Below, piece by piece: positions 42,513 to 52,386 of a stretch of DNA of 64,000 nucleotides; within the stretch, counting starts at the first letter, position 1, and each line of letters opens with the position of its first letter. The stretch is from NCBI GenBank assembly GCA_964001305.1, contig CAXFAI010000044.1, positions 124,001 to 188,000 on the forward strand. The letters run 5' to 3'. Under the pieces are notes generated by a model. It was not told the origin of the DNA, did no database searches, and saw only the letters and a list, made by a program, of their open reading frames with translations. Both the position numbers and the translations under genes were made by a program. Source of the stretch: CAJXMH01 sp964001305. GTDB taxonomy: Bacteria; Bacteroidota; Bacteroidia; Flavobacteriales_E; Vicingaceae.

Positions 42513-44309
42513 ATGGAGCACATTCGGAATTTTTGCATTATTGCCCACATTGATCATGGGAAAAGTACATTGGCAGACCGTTTGCTAGAAAAAACGCAAA
42601 CTATTACATTGAGAGAGCTTCAAGCACAAACGCTTGATGATATGGATTTGGAGCGTGAACGTGGAATTACCATCAAGAGTCATGCTATTCAGATGAACTT
42701 TGCTCGAGAAAATGAAAAGTATATTTTAAACTTGATTGATACTCCTGGTCATGTTGATTTTTCCTATGAAGTTTCTCGATCTATTGCAGCCTGTGAAGGG
42801 GCTTTACTTATTGTAGATGCTTCTCAAGGAATTCAAGCACAAACTATCTCGAATTTATACTTAGCCTTAGAACATGATTTGGAAATTATTCCAGTTCTAA
42901 ATAAGATAGATTTACCTTCGGCCATGCCTGAAGAGGTGAAAGATCAAATTGTAGATTTGATTGGCTGCAACCGAGACGATATTTTGGCTGCCAGTGGAAA
43001 AACTGGCGAAGGTGTAGAAGATATTTTAAATGCCATTGTAGATCGAATTCCTCATCCGGAAGGTGATCCAAACAAACCTTTACAAGCGCTAATTTTTGAT
43101 TCTGTTTTTGATTCTTATCGTGGAATTCACGCATACTTTAAAGTGTTGAATGGCGAAATAAAAAAAGGTGACAAAGTAAAATTTGTAAACACTGGCAAAG
43201 AATACGGAGCAGACGAAGTTGGAGTATTAAAGCTGAAAAAAGAGCCCCGTCAAGTCATAAAAACTGGGGATGTTGGATATATTGTTTCAGGAATTAAAAC
43301 AGCACGTGAGGTAAAAGTAGGAGACACTTTAACAACCGTTGCTAATCCTTGTCAAGAAGCCATTAAAGGGTTTGAAAATGTAAAACCCATGGTTTTTGCC
43401 GGTATCTATCCTGTAGATACAGATGAATATGAAGAATTGAGAGAGGCCATGGAAAAACTTCAGCTCAATGATGCTTCTTTGACCTTTGAGCCAGAATCTT
43501 CTGCGGCTTTGGGGTTTGGTTTTCGTTGTGGTTTTCTAGGAATGCTACACATGGAAATTATTCAAGAGCGCTTAGAGCGTGAGTTTGACATGACGGTCAT
43601 TACCACAGTTCCCAACGTTTCTTATTACGCTTATTTAGTAAAAAAGCCAGAAGATCGCATTATGATTAATAATCCTTCTGACTTGCCTGAATCTACTTTG
43701 TTGGATCGGGTAGAGGAACCTTTTATAAAAGCACAAATTATTACCAAGTCGGATTACATTGGTGCAGTTATGAATTTGTGTATCGAGAAAAGAGGGGAGT
43801 TGCAAAATCAGGTTTATTTAACCACCGACCGTGTTGAGTTGACTTTTCACATCCCTTTAGCTGAGATTGTTTTCGATTTTTATGACCGATTGAAAACCAT
43901 GTCACGCGGTTATGCTTCTTTTGATTATTACCCAATTGGCTATCAAAAATCGAGCTTAGTTAAAATGGATTTGCTGCTGAATGGAGATCAAGTAGATGCG
44001 CTTTCTGCATTAATTCATAAAGACAAAGCTTTTGAGTTAGGGAAAAAAATCTGTTTGAAGTTAAAAGAATTACTTCCAAGACAACAGTTTGATATTGCCA
44101 TACAAGCAGCAGTTGGAGCAAAAATCATTGCAAGAGAAACCGTTAAAGCTCTTCGAAAAGATGTAACTGCTAAGTGTTATGGTGGTGATATAAGTCGTAA
44201 ACGTAAGTTACTTGAAAAGCAAAAAGAAGGAAAGAAACGCATGCGTCAAATAGGTAGCGTCGAGGTACCTCAGAATGCTTTCCTAGCAGTTTTGAAGTTG
44301 AATGATTAG
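42513..44309 (+). CDS. lepA: Elongation factor 4 (LepA), ribosome back-translocation GTPase
   Basis: A 598-residue translational GTPase. The G domain has AHIDHGKSTLADRLL, DTPGHVDFSYEV and NKIDLPSA; EF-G-like domains follow, and the LepA-specific C-terminal domain ends GDISRKRKLLEKQKEGKKRMRQIGSVEVPQNAFLAVL. Length is typical. Its stop overlaps the stop of the convergent lipoprotein gene by 4 nt, with no terminator visible. Confidence 0.97.
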   Translation: MEHIRNFCIIAHIDHGKSTLADRLLEKTQTITLRELQAQTLDDMDLERERGITIKSHAIQMNFARENEKYILNLIDTPGHVDFSYEVSRSIAACEGALLIVDASQGIQAQTISNLYLALEHDLEIIPVLNKIDLPSAMPEEVKDQIVDLIGCNRDDILAASGKTGEGVEDILNAIVDRIPHPEGDPNKPLQALIFDSVFDSYRGIHAYFKVLNGEIKKGDKVKFVNTGKEYGADEVGVLKLKKEPRQVIKTGDVGYIVSGIKTAREVKVGDTLTTVANPCQEAIKGFENVKPMVFAGIYPVDTDEYEELREAMEKLQLNDASLTFEPESSAALGFGFRCGFLGMLHMEIIQERLEREFDMTVITTVPNVSYYAYLVKKPEDRIMINNPSDLPESTLLDRVEEPFIKAQIITKSDYIGAVMNLCIEKRGELQNQVYLTTDRVELTFHIPLAEIVFDFYDRLKTMSRGYASFDYYPIGYQKSSLVKMDLLLNGDQVDALSALIHKDKAFELGKKICLKLKELLPRQQFDIAIQAAVGAKIIARETVKALRKDVTAKCYGGDISRKRKLLEKQKEGKKRMRQIGSVEVPQNAFLAVLKLND

Positions 44310-45562
44310 TTGACCTTTAATAATACCCTAGCAGCAGAGTCAAGTTTGTTTTGAAAATGTAATGTGTAAAGCCCAGGCTTTAATGCTAAAAGAATCTCTT
44401 CTTTCTCTTTTGTCAGAACATCTAAATCATATGGTATAGCTTCGTTGCCGTATTCATTTTGTAGAATGGCCATAGCAAAGTATGGTTTTTTCAAATTGAC
44501 CAAACTATCAGGTATTCTAATCCAAACATTTTCGTTTTCTACAAGCCAATTGGGTTTAGCTATTTCATACTTCGCCTGTTCATGAAAAACCATGATATCA
44601 AAAGCACTGTCATTTCGTTTACCTAAATAAGAAAGCTGATTCGAGTCAAGAAATACAGTTGGTTCACTAATATTTAGTCGCTTTGATAATGGATTTAAAT
44701 AAGAAAAGTCAAAACGATTGTCAAATTTGGTTTGGTTAACCGTTAATGGGTTTATTCCAGTGTATTCTGTCAATCTTCCTGCCATTGCTTTTTCCCAACT
44801 TCCTTGCATTTGGCCTTCGGTGGCATGTGCATATCCACAGTGAATGAGATACTTCCCATTTTTGTTCTTTTCCATAAATGCAACAATGTTTTTAGCCTGA
44901 TTAATTTCTCGTGGTTTTCCATTTCCTTCTCCTTCATAAGGGAATAAAGTGTATCCAATTTCTAAGGCTTCTCGGATTAAATTGCCAAACTGTGGTTCTT
45001 TCGAGTAAGTTCCAGAAAGTTTAATTGGGTATTTTCTTTGGTTAAGCTCAAAGTCAGATATTTCTCCTCTATTTGTCAAAGTTTCTAAACCTAAGTAACG
45101 GAAGCCATTATTGTAAAGTTCTTCAAGTAGACTTCTGGTAAAAAATCGATGTTTTGGCTTATGGTGGGCTTCGTTGATAATTAACACTTGCTCTTTAGCC
45201 GCTCGATTAAGAATATAAGTCTTAGCATTTACTGGCTTATATGCGTTTTTAAAAACAGCAAAGTCGGAATTACTCATCGGTCTTGGTTTGCCATACTTGC
45301 CATAAAACTGTTCGTCAGTTTCTCTTTCCATTCCAATGTAGGAATATTCAGTTCCTGCTTTTTGGTTTGCCCATGGCTTTTCGCAAGTATCCAAGTAAAG
45401 TTTTATATCAGAAGGGAATTCATAATACAGTTCAATCGAGTCGGCTCTCACAATTTCGCCTAGCTCAAAAGTTGGTCTATTGTTTTTATTTGTTTGCTTT
45501 TGTTCAGTGTTACAAGAAGTAAGAACGCCCGCCACTAGCGCAAAAAGTATAATCGGTTTCAT
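44306..45562 (-). CDS. Tiki/ChaN/EreA-superfamily-like lipoprotein
   Basis: A 418-residue protein with a lipoprotein signal (GVLTSC, Cys17). In the middle, NEAHHKPKHRFFTRSLLEEL (Glu131, His133-134) and RYLGLETL (Glu160), then HCGYAHATEG (His241, His246), are arranged like the EreA/ChaN/Tiki-TraB fold: paired Glu/His motifs, a long helix and a GxxH strand. Members bind haem, cut peptides or hydrolyse esters, so activity cannot be named. The C-terminal part (about 300-418) is beta-rich and may be a separate domain. Its end overlaps lepA by 4 nt. Confidence 0.6.
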   Translation of the reverse strand: MKPIILFALVAGVLTSCNTEQKQTNKNNRPTFELGEIVRADSIELYYEFPSDIKLYLDTCEKPWANQKAGTEYSYIGMERETDEQFYGKYGKPRPMSNSDFAVFKNAYKPVNAKTYILNRAAKEQVLIINEAHHKPKHRFFTRSLLEELYNNGFRYLGLETLTNRGEISDFELNQRKYPIKLSGTYSKEPQFGNLIREALEIGYTLFPYEGEGNGKPREINQAKNIVAFMEKNKNGKYLIHCGYAHATEGQMQGSWEKAMAGRLTEYTGINPLTVNQTKFDNRFDFSYLNPLSKRLNISEPTVFLDSNQLSYLGKRNDSAFDIMVFHEQAKYEIAKPNWLVENENVWIRIPDSLVNLKKPYFAMAILQNEYGNEAIPYDLDVLTKEKEEILLALKPGLYTLHFQNKLDSAARVLLKVN

Positions 45563-45616
45563 AGTTTTTTGATTAAATGTAACTAGAAACTTTAAATACT
45601 TAAAACTTTTAACTTT

Positions 45617-46666
45617 TTACTCTTCTTTATGCGACTCCCAGCCTTGAGCTTTCAATGGAATGAGGCTTCCTGTTCCTTTGCCAATCATGTGACAACCTGA
45701 GTTCTCTTCAGTTACATGACCAATAATGGTAATTCCTGGCGTGTCTTTTATTTTATCATGATAATCTAAAGGCACTGTGAAAAGAAGTTCATAATCTTCT
45801 CCTCCGTTTAAAGCGGCCAAGGTAGCATCAACTTTAAATTCTTCCATAGTGCTTACGGTGGTAGGGTCTATTGGTAATTTGTCTTCATAAATCTGCAAGC
45901 CCACTTTTGAGGCTTTTGCCAAATGAATCAATTCAGATGATAGTCCATCAGATATGTCAATCATTGAATTGGGTTGAACCCCTTCTTTTTCGAAAAAGTC
46001 AATTAATTCTTTTCTTGCTTCAGGCTTTAATTGTCTTTCTAAAATGTAATCTTTTCCGCTCAAGTCTGGCTGAATCTTAGCATCTTCTTGAAAAACAGCT
46101 TTCTCTCTTTCCAGTACTTGTAGTCCAGCATAAGCGGCTCCTAAATCTCCACTTACACAAATCAAATCATTCTCTTGAGCTCCACTTCTTTGGGTGATTT
46201 TGTCTTCATCTGCTTCGCCTAAAACGGTAACACTAATCATCAATCCACTTAATGAAGAAGTGGTGTCTCCACCCACTAAATCTACATTGTAAATTTCACA
46301 AGCAAGATTAATCCCTTCGTAAATTTCCTCCATCGCCTCAACCGACATGCGGTTTGAAACTGCTACAGAAACTGTGATTTGTGTCGGACGTGCATTCATG
46401 GCATAGATGTCGGAGAAATTAACGACTGCAGCTTTGTAGCCCAAGTGTTTTAAAGGTGTATAAAGCAAGTCAAAATGAACTCCTTCTACCAGCATGTCAG
46501 TCGAAACAAGTACATGTGATCTTTTAGGTTTTATAATTGCAGCATCATCTCCAACTCCTTTTATGGATGAAGGTTGTTTGAGTTCAATCTTTTCCGTTAG
46601 CTTTTTTATTAGGCCAAATTCGCCTAAGCTGTTTAGTGGCGTGGGTTCAAAATTATTTTCTTGCAT
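45617..46666 (-). CDS. thiL: Thiamine-monophosphate kinase
   Basis: A 349-residue ATP-dependent kinase that makes thiamine diphosphate. It has LGEFGLIKKL, IKGVGDDAAII with the metal-binding Asp pair, LVSTDMLVEGVHFDL, YKAAVVNFSDIYAMNA, GGDTTSS and the C-terminal GGEDYELLF, all standard for ThiL. Divergent from the SUF operon, whose control region lies in the 165-nt gap. Confidence 0.95.
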   Translation of the reverse strand: MQENNFEPTPLNSLGEFGLIKKLTEKIELKQPSSIKGVGDDAAIIKPKRSHVLVSTDMLVEGVHFDLLYTPLKHLGYKAAVVNFSDIYAMNARPTQITVSVAVSNRMSVEAMEEIYEGINLACEIYNVDLVGGDTTSSLSGLMISVTVLGEADEDKITQRSGAQENDLICVSGDLGAAYAGLQVLEREKAVFQEDAKIQPDLSGKDYILERQLKPEARKELIDFFEKEGVQPNSMIDISDGLSSELIHLAKASKVGLQIYEDKLPIDPTTVSTMEEFKVDATLAALNGGEDYELLFTVPLDYHDKIKDTPGITIIGHVTEENSGCHMIGKGTGSLIPLKAQGWESHKEE

Positions 46667-46774
46667 GGGGCAAAGTTAGTTAAAGCATTCTTCTTATCTG
46701 ATTTAGAACAGACTAAGCCTTTTGTAAAACAAAGCAATTGAACAACTGTTAGTTAGGGTAGTTTTGAATGCTTA

Positions 46775-46809
46775 TTTAGACTTTATCTAAATTAAGATAA
46801 GTAACTTTG
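46775..46809 (+). promoter_or_regulatory. SUF operon promoter with interleaved palindromes
   Basis: TAACTTTG at 46802-46809 matches the -7 consensus. Directly upstream are two overlapping perfect inverted repeats: TTTAGA-cttta-TCTAAA (46775-46791) and TTATCT-aaatta-AGATAA (46783-46800). They fill the region between -33 and -7, a likely repressor site. The regulator is unknown. Confidence 0.6.
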
Positions 46810-46831
46810 CAAAAAATTAATGCTAGCGCTT

Positions 46832-47158
46832 ATGATTAAAGTAAAAGATAGTGCTCGAGACAAAATTTTCAACCTGCTTCAATCAGAAGGTAAGGCACAA
46901 GATAGTTTTGTTCGAGTTGGAGTAAAAGGCGGTGGTTGTTCAGGTTTGATGTACAATTTAGAGTTTGACTCTGAACAACATGATGACGATAAGCTTATCG
47001 AAGACAATCAAGTTAAAATTTTAGTAGATAAAAAAAGTGTTTTGTACCTCGTTGGAACGGAATTGGATTTCTCTGATGGATTGAATGGCAAAGGCTTTAG
47101 TTTTATCAATCCAAACGCCTCAAGAACATGTGGTTGCGGCGAAAGTTTTTCAATTTAA
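46832..47158 (+). CDS. HesB/IscA family Fe-S carrier (SufA-like)
   Basis: A 108-residue A-type carrier from ATG 46832 (another ATG at 46820 adds MLAL). It has the three conserved cysteines: Cys36 in GGGCSGLMY, and Cys100 and Cys102 in TCGCGESFSI. It would hold and pass on clusters assembled by SufBCD. First gene of the SUF operon, 22 nt before sufB. Confidence 0.93.
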   Translation: MIKVKDSARDKIFNLLQSEGKAQDSFVRVGVKGGGCSGLMYNLEFDSEQHDDDKLIEDNQVKILVDKKSVLYLVGTELDFSDGLNGKGFSFINPNASRTCGCGESFSI

Positions 47159-47180
47159 GGCAAACCTAAGTAGACAGGAT

Positions 47181-48623
47181 ATGGCAAGTGAAGATGAATT
47201 GTTAGAGGAGGTTACCTCGCAGGAATATAAATACGGCTTTTATACCGATATAGAATCAGACAAAGCTCCAAAAGGATTGAATGAAGATATCATTCGGTTT
47301 ATTTCAGCTAAAAAGAATGAGCCAGAATGGTTGCTGGAGTACCGTTTAAATGCGTTGAAGGTTTGGCAAGAAATGATTGAGCCAGAGTGGGCGCATTTGA
47401 AATACCCTAAACCTGACTTTCAAGATTTGCATTATTATGCAGCACCTAAGAAAAAGAAAGAGTTAGAAAGTTTAGATGAAGTAGATCCGGAATTGCTTGA
47501 GACTTTTGAAAAGCTAGGGATTTCACTTGATGAACAAAAGCGTTTAACTGGTGTGGCCGTAGATGCGGTTATTGATAGTGTTTCTGTAAAAACTACTTTT
47601 AAAGATAAGTTAGCCGAGTTGGGAATCATTTTTTGTTCGTTTAGCGAAGCGGTTCAAGAACATCCAGATTTGGTAAGAAAACATCTTGGAACAGTCGTTC
47701 CGTCTACTGATAATTTCTATGCTGCACTTAATTCTGCTGTATTTACAGATGGTTCGTTTTGCTACATTCCAAAAGGAGTAAGATGTCCAATGGAATTATC
47801 TACCTATTTCCGAATTAACGAAGCCAATACTGGTCAGTTTGAGCGAACGTTGGTAGTAGCCGATGAAGGTAGTTATGTTAGCTATCTAGAAGGTTGTACT
47901 GCTCCTATGCGAGATGAGAATCAATTGCATGCTGCTGTGGTAGAGTTAATTGCTTTGGATAATGCAGAGATTAAGTATTCAACGATACAAAACTGGTATC
48001 CTGGAAGCAAAGAAGGGAAAGGTGGTATTTACAACTTTGTAACCAAGAGAGGGCTTTGTTTAAACAATGCTAAAATTTCATGGACTCAGGTTGAAACAGG
48101 TTCTGCTGTGACTTGGAAGTATCCTGGTTGTGTTTTAAAAGGAGATAACTCTGTTGGAGAATTCTATTCTGTAGCAGTAACGGCCAATCATCAGCAAGCA
48201 GATACTGGAAGTAAAATGCTTCACATTGGTAAAAACACCAAGAGTACCATTATTTCAAAAGGAATTTCTGCAGGAAAAGCTGAGAATTCCTATCGCGGTT
48301 TAGTGCGAATTAATAAAAATGCGACCAACAGCAGAAACTTTACGCAATGCGATTCGCTTCTGATGGGGAATGATTGTGGCGCGCATACCTTCCCTTACAT
48401 TGAAGTGAACAACAAATCTTCAAAAGTGGAACACGAAGCCACGACTTCTAAAATTGGAGAAGACCAAATTTTTTACTGCAAGCAAAGAGGAATGGATGAA
48501 GAAACCGCAATAAACCTAATTGTAAATGGGTATTGCAAAGAGGTTTTAAATCAATTGCCTATGGAATTTGCGGTAGAAGCACAAAAGTTATTGGAGATTA
48601 GCCTTGAAGGCTCGGTTGGATAG
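47181..48623 (+). CDS. sufB: Fe-S cluster assembly protein SufB
   Basis: A 480-residue scaffold subunit of SufBC2D. It has a short N-terminal helical part and the long beta-helix with TVVPSTDNFYAALNSAVFTDGSFCYIPKGVRCPMELSTYFRIN and the C-terminal SKVEHEATTSKIGEDQIFYCKQRGMDEE. The frame extends upstream into the IscA gene (from 47085), but MASEDELLEE at 47181 is the natural start. Confidence 0.97.
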   Translation: MASEDELLEEVTSQEYKYGFYTDIESDKAPKGLNEDIIRFISAKKNEPEWLLEYRLNALKVWQEMIEPEWAHLKYPKPDFQDLHYYAAPKKKKELESLDEVDPELLETFEKLGISLDEQKRLTGVAVDAVIDSVSVKTTFKDKLAELGIIFCSFSEAVQEHPDLVRKHLGTVVPSTDNFYAALNSAVFTDGSFCYIPKGVRCPMELSTYFRINEANTGQFERTLVVADEGSYVSYLEGCTAPMRDENQLHAAVVELIALDNAEIKYSTIQNWYPGSKEGKGGIYNFVTKRGLCLNNAKISWTQVETGSAVTWKYPGCVLKGDNSVGEFYSVAVTANHQQADTGSKMLHIGKNTKSTIISKGISAGKAENSYRGLVRINKNATNSRNFTQCDSLLMGNDCGAHTFPYIEVNNKSSKVEHEATTSKIGEDQIFYCKQRGMDEETAINLIVNGYCKEVLNQLPMEFAVEAQKLLEISLEGSVG

Positions 48624-48659
48624 ATTATATAATTAGAACGAATAGACAAACAAATCAAC

Positions 48660-49418
48660 ATGATTAAGATTGAAAATTTACATGCTTCAATTGAAGGAAA
48701 CGAAATCTTAAAAGGAATAAACCTAGAAGTAAAAGCTGGAGAGGTACACGCGATAATGGGACCAAACGGTTCTGGGAAAAGTACCTTGGCAAGTGTTTTA
48801 GCAGGTAGAGAAGAATATGAAGTTACCGAAGGTTCGATTGACTTTTTAGGCGAAGATTTATTGGAAATGGAAGCTGAGGATCGAGCGAGAGCTGGAGTCT
48901 TTTTAGCTTTTCAGTATCCTGTAGAAATTCCAGGTGTAAGTAACATCAATTTCTTGAAAACAGCTATCAATGAAATTCGTGAAAAGAAAGGTCTTGAGCC
49001 AATGAGTGCAAAGGAGTTTTTGCAAACCGTAAAAGAGAAATCAAAATTGGTTGAGTTGGATGGAAAATTGACCAATCGTTCGGTAAATGAAGGATTTTCA
49101 GGAGGAGAGAAGAAGCGAAATGAAATCTTTCAAATGGCTATGCTTGAGCCTAAGCTTTCCATTTTAGATGAAACCGATTCAGGGCTTGATATTGATGCTT
49201 TACGAATTGTTTCAGAAGGGGTGAATAAATTGAAAACTAAAGAGAATGCAAGCATTGTAATTACGCATTATCAAAGACTTTTAGATCACATTGTGCCTGA
49301 TTTTGTACATGTTTTATACAATGGAAAAATTGTAAAAACTGGAGACAAAAACTTAGCCCTAGAGCTAGAAGAAAAAGGTTACGATTGGATTAAAGAAAAT
49401 GATGCTGTTAAAGCCTAA
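48660..49418 (+). CDS. sufC: Fe-S cluster assembly ATPase SufC
   Basis: A 252-residue ABC-type ATPase. Walker A GPNGSGKST, the signature SGGEKKR, Walker B ILDETDSGLDID and the H-loop in ITHYQRLL are intact. It drives the conformational cycle of the SufBCD scaffold. 36 nt after sufB, and its stop lies 10 nt before the preferred sufD start. Confidence 0.97.
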   Translation: MIKIENLHASIEGNEILKGINLEVKAGEVHAIMGPNGSGKSTLASVLAGREEYEVTEGSIDFLGEDLLEMEAEDRARAGVFLAFQYPVEIPGVSNINFLKTAINEIREKKGLEPMSAKEFLQTVKEKSKLVELDGKLTNRSVNEGFSGGEKKRNEIFQMAMLEPKLSILDETDSGLDIDALRIVSEGVNKLKTKENASIVITHYQRLLDHIVPDFVHVLYNGKIVKTGDKNLALELEEKGYDWIKENDAVKA

Positions 49419-49428
49419 AGCGCACAGA

Positions 49429-50718
49429 ATGAAGGAAACAGTAGCGATACAAACGAAGGATGATTTTCTCTCACATTTCAAAAATTTAGACTTTTCATTT
49501 GATGTTGAATTTTCAAGAAAGAAAAGAGATGAAGTTAAGGAGAAAATTAAAGCTCTGGCATTTCCAACTTCAAAAACAGAGTATTGGAAATACACAAGAG
49601 TCAATAAAATCATCAAAGGAAATTACCAAACAGATTTTCCAGAAGGAGAATTGGATTTGGAACTTTCTGTACCAGCAAAAAACTGCATTGTTCTAGTTAA
49701 TGGCTATTTCCACAAAGCCTTAAGTTGGTCAGAAGAACAAAAAGGGGTGCATTTTTCAAGCCTTTCTGTTGCGAAAGAAAATAGTGCAATTATGCCCCAA
49801 AAGTTCGCCACTTTAAGTAAAGATGATAGTGAAATTTTTGCGGCAATCAATACAGCTTACCATCAAGATGGAGCTTTTTTGCATGTGGAAAAGGGAGTTC
49901 AAACAGAAGAGCCTTTTTATGTGATAAACATACTTGATTCAGAAGGAGCTGTAGCCAATCCCAGAAACTTATTCATTATGGAAGAGGGCAGTTCTGCTAA
50001 GGTGGTTCTGAAAACGATTTCTACTGAAAAGGGAAGTTCTTTTACCAATATGCTTACAGAAGCTTTTGTAGACCGTAGAGCAAACTTGAGTATTGATAAA
50101 ATACAAGAAGAAGGAAAGGAAGACTTTCAAATTGCCTGCGAACAAGTAGAGCAAAAGGCAGATAGTGTATTTAAGATTAACACTTTTACTTTAGGTGGAA
50201 GCCTGGTGAGAAATAATTTGAATATAGATTTGTTGGGTCAGCATACGGAAACTTGGCTCAATGGCTTGTATTTGTTGCAAGACAAACAACATGTCGATAA
50301 TCATACTTATGTATTCCATAGAGATCCCAATTGCGAGTCGCATGAGTTGTATAAAGGCATTATGGATGATAAATCTACGGGTGTTTTTAATGGGAAGGTT
50401 TATGTTCACCGTGAGGCACAAAAAACCAATGCCTATCAGTCGAACGCCAATATGGTTTTAACAGACGATGCAAGCATAAATTCTAAACCAGAATTGGAAA
50501 TTTATGCAGATGATGTAAAATGTAGCCATGGTTCTACTACCGGTCAATTGGATGAAGAGGCTTTGTTTTATTTGCGTTCTAGAGGGCTTTCAGAGAAGAG
50601 TGCAAGAGCGGTTCTGCTCAATGCCTATGCCTCGGATGTTCTTGAGCATATAACGGTTGATTCTGTAAAAGAAGAAGTAGAAGCCTTTATTAACAAACAC
50701 TACCAAGGCATTAAGTAA
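49429..50718 (+). CDS. sufD: Fe-S cluster assembly protein SufD
   Basis: A 429-residue scaffold subunit. The N-terminal helical part (KTEYWKYTRVNKI) is followed by the beta-helix with AYQSNANMVLTDDASINSKPELEIYADDVKCSHGSTTGQLDEEALFYLRSRGLSE, the SufD signature with the cluster-related His and Cys. The frame opens earlier (49399) inside sufC; MKETVAIQ at 49429 is preferred. Confidence 0.95.
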   Translation: MKETVAIQTKDDFLSHFKNLDFSFDVEFSRKKRDEVKEKIKALAFPTSKTEYWKYTRVNKIIKGNYQTDFPEGELDLELSVPAKNCIVLVNGYFHKALSWSEEQKGVHFSSLSVAKENSAIMPQKFATLSKDDSEIFAAINTAYHQDGAFLHVEKGVQTEEPFYVINILDSEGAVANPRNLFIMEEGSSAKVVLKTISTEKGSSFTNMLTEAFVDRRANLSIDKIQEEGKEDFQIACEQVEQKADSVFKINTFTLGGSLVRNNLNIDLLGQHTETWLNGLYLLQDKQHVDNHTYVFHRDPNCESHELYKGIMDDKSTGVFNGKVYVHREAQKTNAYQSNANMVLTDDASINSKPELEIYADDVKCSHGSTTGQLDEEALFYLRSRGLSEKSARAVLLNAYASDVLEHITVDSVKEEVEAFINKHYQGIK

Positions 50719-51957
50719 ATGAATGAAGTGCTAGACAATACCTTTAAGCTTGAAGAAGTAAGAGCAGATTTTCCCATTTTAAACAGAAAAGTAAATGGAA
50801 AATCACTCGTTTATTTCGACAATGGAGCAACAGCTCAAAAGCCCAAAAGTGTAATTGATGCCATTCAAAAATATTATTCGGAAGAAAACAGCAATATTCA
50901 CCGTGGGGTGCATACTCTGAGTCAAGAAGCAACAACTGCTTATGAAGTGGCCCGTGAAAAAATGCGTGCTTATATATCTGCAGCTCATACAGAAGAAGTT
51001 ATCTTCACCAAAGGAACTACTGATGGAATTAACCTTGTAGCTTCAACTTTTGGGAGACAAAATTTGAAGGAAGGGGATGAGGTTATCATTTCTGGCATGG
51101 AGCACCACTCTAACATTGTGCCTTGGCAAATGATTTGTGAAGAGAAAGGAGCCATTTTAAAAGTGATTCCAGTCACAAATCAAGGTGAGTTGGATATGAA
51201 AGCTTTCCGAGAAATGCTAAGCCAAAGAACCAAGTTGGTTTCTGTGGTTCATATTTCTAACACCTTAGGAACGGTTAATCCAGTTAAGGAAATTGTGAAA
51301 TTGACGCATGCTCAAAATGCAGTTGTTTTAATTGACGGAGCGCAAGCGGTTCCTCATATGCCAATAAATGTTCAAGAAATTGGAGCTGATTTTTATGTGT
51401 TTTCAATGCATAAAATGTTTGGTCCAACCGGTCTTGGTATTTTATATGGAAAAAAAGAAGTTTTAGAAGCCATGCCTCCTTATCAAGGCGGTGGAGATAT
51501 GATTAAAACCGTCACTTTTGAAAAGACGACTTACAATGAATTGCCACATAAGTTTGAGGCAGGAACTCCCCACATTTCAGGAGGAATAGCTACAGCTACA
51601 GTTATTGATTATTTGAATCAGCTAGATTGGGAAAGCATTCATAAACATGAAGCTGATTTGTTGCAATATGCTACCCAGAAATTAAAAGAAGTAGAAGGTT
51701 TACGAATAATCGGAGAGGCTAAAGAAAAAGCAAGCGTTATTTCGTTTGTTGTGGACGGGATACATGCCTACGATTTAGGCGTAATTATCGATAAAATGGG
51801 TGTGGCAGTGAGAACAGGTCACCATTGTACACAACCCTTAATGCAGCGCTTTGGAGTGCTTGGTACCGTTCGGGCAAGCTTTGCTTTTTACAATACAAAA
51901 GAAGAGGTAGATGTATTTATGGAAGCCTTAAATAGAGCGATTAATATGCTAAAGTAA
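50719..51957 (+). CDS. sufS: Cysteine desulfurase SufS
   Basis: A 412-residue class II cysteine desulfurase that takes sulfur from cysteine and hands it to SufE. PLP is bound by Lys232 in FSMHKMFGP; the persulfide Cys370 is in RTGHHCTQPLM. GATAQKP and EHHSNIVPWQ are also conserved. It starts directly after the sufD stop and overlaps sufE by 1 nt (TAATG). Confidence 0.97.
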   Translation: MNEVLDNTFKLEEVRADFPILNRKVNGKSLVYFDNGATAQKPKSVIDAIQKYYSEENSNIHRGVHTLSQEATTAYEVAREKMRAYISAAHTEEVIFTKGTTDGINLVASTFGRQNLKEGDEVIISGMEHHSNIVPWQMICEEKGAILKVIPVTNQGELDMKAFREMLSQRTKLVSVVHISNTLGTVNPVKEIVKLTHAQNAVVLIDGAQAVPHMPINVQEIGADFYVFSMHKMFGPTGLGILYGKKEVLEAMPPYQGGGDMIKTVTFEKTTYNELPHKFEAGTPHISGGIATATVIDYLNQLDWESIHKHEADLLQYATQKLKEVEGLRIIGEAKEKASVISFVVDGIHAYDLGVIIDKMGVAVRTGHHCTQPLMQRFGVLGTVRASFAFYNTKEEVDVFMEALNRAINMLK

Positions 51958-52382
51958 TGAGTCAAATTTCAGAGCGACAAGAAGAGGTAATTGATGAGTT
52001 TTCTATGTTTGAAGACTGGATGGACAAGTATGAATACATCATTTCTTTAGGCAAAGAACTTCCCTTAATTGAAGAAGATAAAAAAATAGAAGAAAACATC
52101 ATTAAAGGTTGTCAGTCAAGGGTGTGGTTAGATGCACAATTGAAAGAAGACGGAAAGTTATACTTTACAGCAGATAGTGATGCCATCATTACCAAAGGAA
52201 TCATTGCTTTGATGATTCGAGTACTTTCGGAAAGTACACCCAAAGAAATTGCAGAATCAGATTTATACTTTGTTGACCAAATCGGATTGAAAGAGCATTT
52301 GTCGCCTACTCGTTCTAATGGATTGGTGAGTATGATCAAAAAAATGAAATTGTACGGGATTGCTTTTCAAGCAAAAGCTTAA
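51957..52382 (+). CDS. sufE: SufE sulfur acceptor
   Basis: A 141-residue protein that takes persulfide sulfur from SufS and activates it. The acceptor Cys52 is in IKGCQSRVW, and DSDAIITKGIIALMIRVLS is family-typical. Coupled to sufS by a 1-nt overlap. Confidence 0.95.
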   Translation: MSQISERQEEVIDEFSMFEDWMDKYEYIISLGKELPLIEEDKKIEENIIKGCQSRVWLDAQLKEDGKLYFTADSDAIITKGIIALMIRVLSESTPKEIAESDLYFVDQIGLKEHLSPTRSNGLVSMIKKMKLYGIAFQAKA

Positions 52383-52386
52383 GAAT

